Origin: Streptomyces sp. WMMC940 | GTDB lineage: Bacteria; Actinomycetota; Actinomycetes; Streptomycetales; Streptomycetaceae | Direction of reading: 5' to 3' | Length of the DNA: 64,000 nucleotides | Assembly (NCBI RefSeq): GCF_027460265.1 | Contig: NZ_JAPZBC010000001.1 | Coordinates: 7,428,001-7,492,000, forward strand | Part shown: positions 58,770-64,000 of the stretch, piece after piece | Position numbering within the stretch: the stretch's first letter is position 1 | How the letters are laid out: each line of letters starts with the position of its first letter | Program-made: the position numbers and the translations under genes | The notes under the pieces: model-generated | What the model saw: the letters and a program-made list of their open reading frames with translations, nothing else | Database searches by the model: none | What the model was told of the DNA's origin: nothing

Positions 58770-59228
58770 ATGGAGGGCCGTGCTCGAACTGTGCTCTCGG
58801 CGAAGCGGAACTTCGACGCCCAGGTGCCCGTGGTCCCGTACGTCCGCAAGCCGTCACGCACGGCCAGGTCGCCCTCTCCGAGCACATTCAGCGGCGACCC
58901 GGCCAGCAGGACGATCGCGTCGGGCCGGCGCTTCCAGGCGACGGCACGAGGCGCAGCGCCACCGTGAGGAGGCAGGGTCGTCGCGGAGCGTCTGGGCCAC
59001 GTGCGCGGCGCACGCCACGACGAGCTCCTCGACGCCGAGGCGCTGGGCCGCGTGCCACTGGAGTTCCGCCGCCAGTCGGCGGGCCCGGTCGGCGTCGCCT
59101 CCGTCGAGCAGTGCGAAGACGACGTCGTAGAGCGCGGGGGGAGGTGGGCGGGCCGGATCCCGTTCCGCCCGTCGCCCCCCACCGGGGTAGCCCGACCACT
59201 CCCCAGTGGCCACCGGTGAGTGGAGCAT
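58770..59228 (-). pseudogene. Hypothetical protein, frameshifted
   Basis: The first part, in the frame starting near 59228, has good codon use (YDVVFALLDGGDADRARRLA, AELQWHAAQRLGVEELVVAC, AHVAQTLRDDP). It then shifts near 58970, and a second frame continues with AIVLLAGSPLNVLGEGDLAV and RTYGTTGTWASKFRFAEST. The two together would be a helical protein of about 150 residues. The family is not recognised. Confidence 0.4.
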
Positions 59229-60412
59229 CTGGCTCGCCGGAGGCGGGTCTCCAGAACTTCAACTGTTCGAAGGTGCGTTCAGTCGGAACTCGTAGCCGGG
59301 CGTGGTCCCGGTTGAACTGTTGAATCGAACACCGAATATCTCGAAGGCATCAATACTCGCGTGGATGGCCGGAGGGGGCTTTACCGGCCGTTTCACAGAG
59401 GGGCAGGGAGTGTGACAGGGCTGTCGGTGGAGGTGAGGCGAGCGAGAGCCCGCAGTGGCGAATGGCGGAGATCCAGTGGTTCTGGGGAGTGGGCGTGGTG
59501 CGTATGGCTCCGAACTGCCGTGTGCTGACCGCGGCTTCCGTATCTGGCTCACGACCTCTCTGCGGGACTCTTCGTCCCGGTCGGCAGTGCCGTCATCGAA
59601 CACTCTCCGGGATTCCCGACGTCACCGCCGTCAGCCTCGCCGCAGACCGTTTGCCACGGGTGAGGAGAATGCTGCCGCTCCGTGTCCGGAGTTGCGCGGG
59701 CTCGGAGCGGTGACCGAATACTGCCCTGTGTGGGGGCGTGGCCGAATGTGAAGCCTCTGTGTTGTCGCGGAGTTGGCACCGGGACATGATCTGTTCTCGT
59801 ACAACCTGACTATTCATGCGGGAGTCGAGATGTGATGAACCAACCCCTCCACAGGATGGGCTGGACAGCCTGCGAGCCGGCTTCCGATCCCTGTGTCCTC
59901 GGGGCGGCTGTGCAGGGGGCGGTTCCTGGACCGTTGGACACCTCCCCACAGAGGAAGCCAAGGACGGTCCTTGGCCTGGGACCCAACGCGGGCGATCTCG
60001 GTTTCCTCCGCGCCACGGACACCGTGCACGCGCATGTTCACCCGGGTCGGGTGCGCCTGACGGCGTCAGTTTCATGGGCTCCGCCTCGCGCGTCGGCGTC
60101 CGCTACCGCAGCCCAGGCCACCCGGTCCGGGATGCGTCGTCGTCTCGGGGGCCCGAGGTAGCGCGGCCGGCGGCCCTGCCTGATCGGGCCGGCTCGACAG
60201 AGCCCTGATCGTGGTGGCCTCCGGTCGGCAGAGACGACGTGGCCGTCGGTCCGGCCACTCACCACCACCGTCTCGCGCATCCTCTACGTCTCCTTCTGCC
60301 GGTGCCTTACCGCTTCCGGCGCAGCGACGCAGGGGTGGGCTGCCCAGGCCCCGCACCGCGTTGTCCCTCTCGCAATGCCATCGCTTCATGACGTTTCACT
60401 GCAAAGGAGTTC
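59229..60412. other. Intergenic region before the transglutaminase
   Basis: About 1.2 kb with no gene that I can support. Several short frames exist on both strands, and none has biased codon use over its length. The last part is the leader of the transglutaminase gene. Confidence 0.45.
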
Positions 60413-61678
60413 GTGACTTTCATGCACAAACGCTCGAGATTTCTCGTCTTCACCACTGTGGGCGTAGTGATGTGCACCGCTGGTCTCATACCTTCGGTCA
60501 GCCAGGCCGCCAACAGGGTCGAGGGCGAGAAGAGGGGGTCCTTTGCCGAAGAGCACGGCCTGACGGCAGATGATGTCAGGTACATCAACGCACTGAACGA
60601 GAAGGCTCTGAGCCTGGGTCAGCCCGGCAAGCCCTCAGGGGCGTCACTGCCGAGTGCCGTCGAATCCCGCAGGGCCTCCGCGGCGGCGAGTGGCAGGGTG
60701 ACGCCTCCCGCCGAGCCGCTTGACAGCATGCCTGACGCGTACCGGACGTACGGGGGCAGGGCGACTACGGGCATCAGCAACTACATACGCAAGTGGCAGC
60801 AGGTCTACAGCCACCGCGATGGCCAGGCACGGCAGATGACCGAAGAGCAGCGAGAACAGCTGTCCTACGGTTGCGTGGGCATTACCTGGGTCAACTCAGG
60901 CCCCTACCCGACCAACAGACTGGCGTTCGCCTCCTTCGATGAGAACAAATACCGTAACGCTCTGGAGAACACCACTCCCCGGCCAGGCGAGACGCAGGCC
61001 GAGCTTGAAGGGCGCATCGCCAAGGAGAGCTTCGACGAGGGAAAGGGATTCAAGCGGGCTCGTGATGTGGCATCCATCATGAACAAGGCCCTGGAGGACG
61101 CACACGACGAGGGGACCTATCTCAACAACCTCAAGGCGGAACTCACAAGAAAGAACGACGCTCTGCGCAACGAGAACGCCCGCTCGAACTTCTACTCGGC
61201 TCTGAGGAACACCCCTTCCTTCAAGGACAAGGATGGGGGCAACTACGACCCGTCCAGGATGAAGGCGGTCATCTACTCCAAGCACTTCTGGAGCGGACAG
61301 GACCCGCGGAGCTCCTCCGACAAGAGGAAGTACGGCGACCCGGAGGCTTTCCGCCCCAACCGGAGCACAGGTCTGGTCGACATGTCGAAGGACAGGAACA
61401 CCTCGCGCAGCCCCGGCAACTCCGGTGAAAGCTATGTCAATTTCGACTACGGATGGTTCGGTGACCAGAAGGAAGCAGATCACAACCAGACCGTGTGGAC
61501 CCACGCCAACCACTATCACTCGCCCAACGGGGGCATGGGCCCGATGAAGGTATACGAGAGCAAGTTCCGGAACTGGTCCGCCGGATACGCGGACTTCGAC
61601 CGCGGGACCTACATGATCACGTTCATACCCAAGAGTTGGAACACCGCCCCCGCCAAGGTGACGCAAGGCTGGCCGTAA
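60413..61678 (+). CDS. Secreted protein-glutamine gamma-glutamyltransferase (microbial transglutaminase)
   Basis: A 421-residue precursor. The signal peptide (RFLVFTTVGVVMCTAGLIPS) is cut near SQAA. A pro-region follows (GLTADDVRYINALNEKALSL), and the mature enzyme starts near GRVTPPAEPLDSMPDAY. The catalytic Cys is in LSYGCVGITWVNSGPYPTNR (about residue 154), Asp in VNFDYGWFGD and His in WTHANHYHSPNG. It corresponds closely to Streptomyces mobaraensis MTG, with His-Ala-Asn in place of His-Gly-Asn. The enzyme cross-links glutamine and lysine side chains without calcium. AAAGGAG is present, and the start is GTG 60413 or ATG 60422. Confidence 0.95.
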   Translation: MTFMHKRSRFLVFTTVGVVMCTAGLIPSVSQAANRVEGEKRGSFAEEHGLTADDVRYINALNEKALSLGQPGKPSGASLPSAVESRRASAAASGRVTPPAEPLDSMPDAYRTYGGRATTGISNYIRKWQQVYSHRDGQARQMTEEQREQLSYGCVGITWVNSGPYPTNRLAFASFDENKYRNALENTTPRPGETQAELEGRIAKESFDEGKGFKRARDVASIMNKALEDAHDEGTYLNNLKAELTRKNDALRNENARSNFYSALRNTPSFKDKDGGNYDPSRMKAVIYSKHFWSGQDPRSSSDKRKYGDPEAFRPNRSTGLVDMSKDRNTSRSPGNSGESYVNFDYGWFGDQKEADHNQTVWTHANHYHSPNGGMGPMKVYESKFRNWSAGYADFDRGTYMITFIPKSWNTAPAKVTQGWP

Positions 61679-61739
61679 CGTCTGACCCTCTCACAGGAAC
61701 ACGGCCTGGCGCAGTGGCCCTCACACAGGGCTCCGGCGT

Positions 61740-62090
61740 AGTCGCGTGACGTCGACGTGCTGGTCGCGACCACGCCCCGCCAGGTCGGCGAGGGTCTCCA
61801 GCAGAGGCTGGAAGGAGGCGACCTCGTTGGTCTTCTGGCCAACGTCGAGTTGGGCCAGGACCAGGCCGGAGAGGTGGTCGCAGGTGGCGGGCAGATGAAT
61901 CCTGCGGCCCGTGGCCCTGGGCGCTCCGGTCAGAACCGCGCACGCGGTCAGCGCGTGTACGACGACCGGAGCCTTCCGTATGCCGCGCGGATCGCGAGGG
62001 TCGGGCACCTCGGCCAGTCGCTCCAGCAGGCCCGGGGCCTCCTCGGGCACGGCCCGAGACGCTCGCGGAGTTGCTGAAAGGGAGGCGGGA
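61740..62090 (-). pseudogene. ISAs1 family transposase remnant
   Basis: The frame reads [40 protein letters not shown], then jumps to [20 protein letters not shown] and [20 protein letters not shown]. These are the N-terminal (VPDPRDPRG) and central (VHLLxAxxHxxGxVLxQxxVxxKTNEI) motifs of ISAs1 transposases, with roughly 80 residues between them missing. The end of the protein is also absent. The adjoining stretch up to 62400 is similarly decayed. Confidence 0.65.
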
Positions 62091-62481
62091 TCGGCGATGA
62101 TGCGTCGGCAGGCACGGTTTTCCACTCGGATCACGGGGCGTCGAGAACTCCGTGATCCTGGAAGCCCGTGCCTGTCGCGTTCCCGGAAGCCCCCGTCGAA
62201 CTGACAGGTCGCTATGAATCGGGCGTCAAGCGACTGCGGCGAAGCCCTGGCTGCCCGCCCAACGACGAACCCCGGCCCCTCCGCGCTGGGGACGGGTTTC
62301 GCGGTGGGGCGCGTTCGCAGGTCGCGAATCGTCGGCCAGGACGGTGCGATGCAGGTCAACCGGAATCCACCCAACGGGGCGGAGCGGTGCGGCGGGTGAT
62401 CGGCGATCCATGTCCATGCGGTCCACGTGCCGTGTCACGGGCCGGCGCTGCTGGCGATTTCACGCCGGTCCTGGGGACGCG

Positions 62482-62703
62482 TCATCCGCCTGCGGCGTCC
62501 TCGGCCTCCCAGCGCAGCAGGTCGCCCGGCTGGCATTCGAGCACCTCGCAGAGCGAGGCGAGCGTCGCGAAGCGTACCGCCTTCGCGCGGCCGTTCTTGA
62601 GTACCGCCAGGTTGGCGGGCGTGATCCCTACGCGGTTCGCGAGTTCGCCCACGGACATCTTCCGCCTGGCCAGCATCACGTCGATGTCGACGGCGATCGG
62701 CAT
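62482..62703 (-). CDS. Small XRE/YozG-like helix-turn-helix regulator
   Basis: A 73-residue DNA-binding protein, almost all helix-turn-helix: VDIDVMLARRKMSVGELANR, VGITPANLAVLKNGRAKAVR and FATLASLCEVLECQPGDLLR. It is the Cro/C1-type (YozG) family, always short and commonly paired with DUF2975 membrane proteins. The start overlaps the DUF2975 stop as TGATG, so the two are co-translated. It probably represses its own operon by binding the TATCGA palindrome upstream. Confidence 0.88.
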   Translation of the reverse strand: MPIAVDIDVMLARRKMSVGELANRVGITPANLAVLKNGRAKAVRFATLASLCEVLECQPGDLLRWEAEDAAGG

Positions 62704-63194
62704 CAGATCACCTCGTCCAACTCGGCCTGCATCTGCGCCGCTTCGACGTCGCGCGCAACGGCCTGGGCGAGCAGCATCCGCAACACGAGCACGATGAGCG
62801 CGACCCCCAGGATGGCCACGCCGATTCCGCCCATGATGACGGTGACGCCCGGATCGTCCCGCTGGCCCGGCGCATTGAGGGCCGTGACCGCGAACCACGC
62901 GAGGGCAGCCGCCACGATGGCGCCGATCACGAGGTCCACGTACCGGAAGGCGGCGTGGGAGAACACGGTTCCCCGTCGCACCATCGTCACCAGTCGCCAT
63001 ACACAGACCAGGGCGACCTGGACCGACACCATGCCCAGGATCGTGATCACTCGCAGCGGGGTCAGCGGGAGCGACCCGTCCTCCGGGTCGCTCCCGCTGA
63101 CCAACGCCCACACCATCCCTGCCTGTACGAACACGGTGCCGGCGAGCACCACCACGAGCACGGCGCGCAGCGCACCCACCGTCAGCTTTCCCAT
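62703..63194 (-). CDS. DUF2975 domain membrane protein
   Basis: A 163-residue protein with four hydrophobic segments, at about residues 8-30, 45-70, 86-108 and 120-142. The start is MGKLTVGALRAVLVVVLAGT, and the middle shows RRGTVFSHAAFRYVDLVIGA, the typical DUF2975 pattern (G.pFt..n....r.ig). These proteins are always paired with YozG-like regulators and have no established role. GAAGG lies 7 bases before the ATG. A perfect palindrome lies 31 bases upstream of the start. Confidence 0.85.
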   Translation of the reverse strand: MGKLTVGALRAVLVVVLAGTVFVQAGMVWALVSGSDPEDGSLPLTPLRVITILGMVSVQVALVCVWRLVTMVRRGTVFSHAAFRYVDLVIGAIVAAALAWFAVTALNAPGQRDDPGVTVIMGGIGVAILGVALIVLVLRMLLAQAVARDVEAAQMQAELDEVI

Positions 63195-63224
63195 GCTCCA
63201 TCCTTCCATCGAGTCGCGATGATA

Positions 63225-63245
63225 ATCTATCGACCTTCGATAGAT
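63225..63245 (-). promoter_or_regulatory. Perfect palindromic operator of the DUF2975/HTH pair
   Basis: ATCTATCGA (63225-63233) and TCGATAGAT (63237-63245) are perfect 9-base arms separated by 3 bases. The site stands out as AT-rich in GC-rich DNA. It lies 31 bases before the DUF2975 start, where a repressor site would overlap the promoter. The co-encoded helix-turn-helix protein is the probable ligand. Confidence 0.7.
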
Positions 63246-63826
63246 GGGGCAATGGTGGGACGGAGAGTCGGCGACGGTTTCGCACCGTAAGGGGACGCCG
63301 CCTCCCCCCCTCCATGGGGGCATCCGTGCCTTCTGCCCCGAACCCCGTGGGCCCGGTCCTCCGCCGGCCGCGGCGACCCTCGTGCACCAGAACGGCGCCT
63401 GTCGGCAGCGCGGGCGCGGGGAGGGGACCGGCGTAATCACAGGGAATTCCCAGAGACGGCCGCTGGCCTCCGCTGCCATGGCACGTCATCGAGCCCATCG
63501 GCGGTCGCGCCCGTACGCCGCCACTGGCCTGGTACTCCTCCCCGTGAGCGCGGTGGCGGGCAGTGCCGTCCCCGACCGTCGCCACATCACAGCAGGCCGC
63601 CGACCGGGAGCAGTCCGGTGAGGCGAAGGACGAACCGTCCCGCAGCAGCGGCTCAGGACGGTCCTGAACGCCTGCGCCACGAGTCGATGCAGGTCGTCGG
63701 CCTGCCCGGGCCCGGCCTGTGCGCTGCGGCCGCACCGGAGCGGGAGGCCCGTCAGGGGTTCTGTGAACCTTTCAGGCCGGAATGCCGACTGTCTGTGTGA
63801 CGGACGGCGTGGGACAGGGAGGCGCG
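63246..63826. other. Intergenic region before the sigma factor
   Basis: About 580 bases without a supported gene. It should contain the promoter of the sigma factor gene, but I see no clear -35/-10 pair. Confidence 0.4.
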
Positions 63827-64000
63827 GTGAGCGGTGACGTGCGCGACGGGCTGCTCGTGGTTCGCTGCCAGCTCGGGGAGCGGGAGGCGTTCCGCGAGCT
63901 GGTGGGCGTCTGGCATGTCCCGCTGTGTCGCTACCTGCAGGGCATGGTCGGATCGCCCCACCTCGCGGACGATCTTGCTCAGGAGGTGTGGATCGCGGTG
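63827..64000 (+). CDS. ECF RNA polymerase sigma factor (N-terminal part)
   Basis: The first 58 codons of a sigma-70 family protein that runs off the right edge. It begins with GTG (VSGDVRDGLLVVRC) and has QLGEREAFRELVGVWHVPLC, RYLQGMVGSPHLADDLAQEV. This is region 2.1-2.2 of ECF sigma factors, where DDLAQExW is the core RNA polymerase-binding helix. GAGG lies 4 bases before the GTG. The promoter-binding part is outside the window, so group and target cannot be told. Confidence 0.83.
   Translation, partial: MSGDVRDGLLVVRCQLGEREAFRELVGVWHVPLCRYLQGMVGSPHLADDLAQEVWIAV

Noticed and set aside
59283..60161. Several 60-110 codon frames on both strands
   Set aside because: Mutually overlapping, without consistent codon bias or motif.
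1..64000. tRNA, rRNA or riboswitch
   Set aside because: Reading the intergenic stretches on both strands gave no cloverleaf, rRNA stretch or known aptamer core; a covariance search would be decisive.

Overview
The window is high-GC actinobacterial DNA, almost certainly from a Streptomyces. The evidence is strong GC at third codon positions, many GTG starts with ATGA/GTGA/TGATG overlaps, a close homologue of the Streptomyces secreted transglutaminase, hsp18 with its known operator, Ser/Thr kinases fused to solute-binding domains, and numerous decayed insertion sequences. It reads as an accessory or chromosome-arm region. Positions 1-4.2 kb (minus strand) hold an ole-like operon: a ketosynthase III pair, an OleC-like AMP-forming ligase and the start of an OleD-like NAD-dependent epimerase. 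Positions 5-9.9 kb hold scattered genes: an anchored protein, a pirin remnant, a TMEM175-like channel, a methyltransferase and an endonuclease VII-type nuclease. Positions 10.3-15.6 kb hold a lipoprotein followed by two paralogous transmembrane kinases, each with a kinase domain inside and a LivJ-like ligand-binding domain outside.

Positions 16.97-30.6 kb are the most striking part: one tightly packed plus-strand operon of 13 genes that looks like a biosynthetic cluster for an unidentified small peptide-like metabolite. It encodes an NPPH-type methyltransferase, a 2-oxoglutarate/Fe(II) oxygenase, a membrane desaturase/hydroxylase, a PurD-like ATP-grasp enzyme, three more ATP-grasp ligases, an EctB-type diaminobutyrate aminotransferase without EctA or EctC, an MFS exporter, a small unknown protein, a NudC-type NUDIX hydrolase, a rhodanese and a DUF6421-like protein with an HExxH motif. 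My working model is that EctB supplies 2,4-diaminobutyrate, the ATP-grasp enzymes join it to other units, the oxygenase, desaturase and methyltransferase tailor it, and the MFS protein exports it. No known product was recognised.

Positions 30.8-36.3 kb mix ISL3 and IS5 remnants with small unknown genes. Positions 36.5-48 kb hold stress and regulatory genes: GNAT, MerR with its operator and a membrane partner, an AlkD-like protein, a divergent monooxygenase/CGNR pair sharing repeated operator half-sites, a TetR remnant, htpG, the hsp18 regulator and hsp18, a DUF2267 protein, a secreted beta-helix protein and a TetR regulator. Many short pseudogene pieces (DUF4440, DUF2071, XdhC) lie between them.

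Positions 48.8-54.3 kb hold a secreted ricin-type lectin, a multiply frameshifted secreted ALF/AbfB protein, an IS1182 remnant, an IS110 element with an internal deletion and a perfect 143-bp tandem duplication, and a GNAT gene. Positions 54.35-58.24 kb hold a compact minus-strand three-gene module: an intact tyrosine recombinase, a small HTH protein and an 806-residue zinc-ribbon protein whose C-terminus looks like a dead recombinase domain. This is probably an under-described mobile element. The window ends with the transglutaminase, an ISAs1 remnant, a DUF2975/HTH pair with a perfect palindromic operator, and the first 58 codons of an ECF sigma factor. No tRNA, rRNA or CRISPR array was seen.
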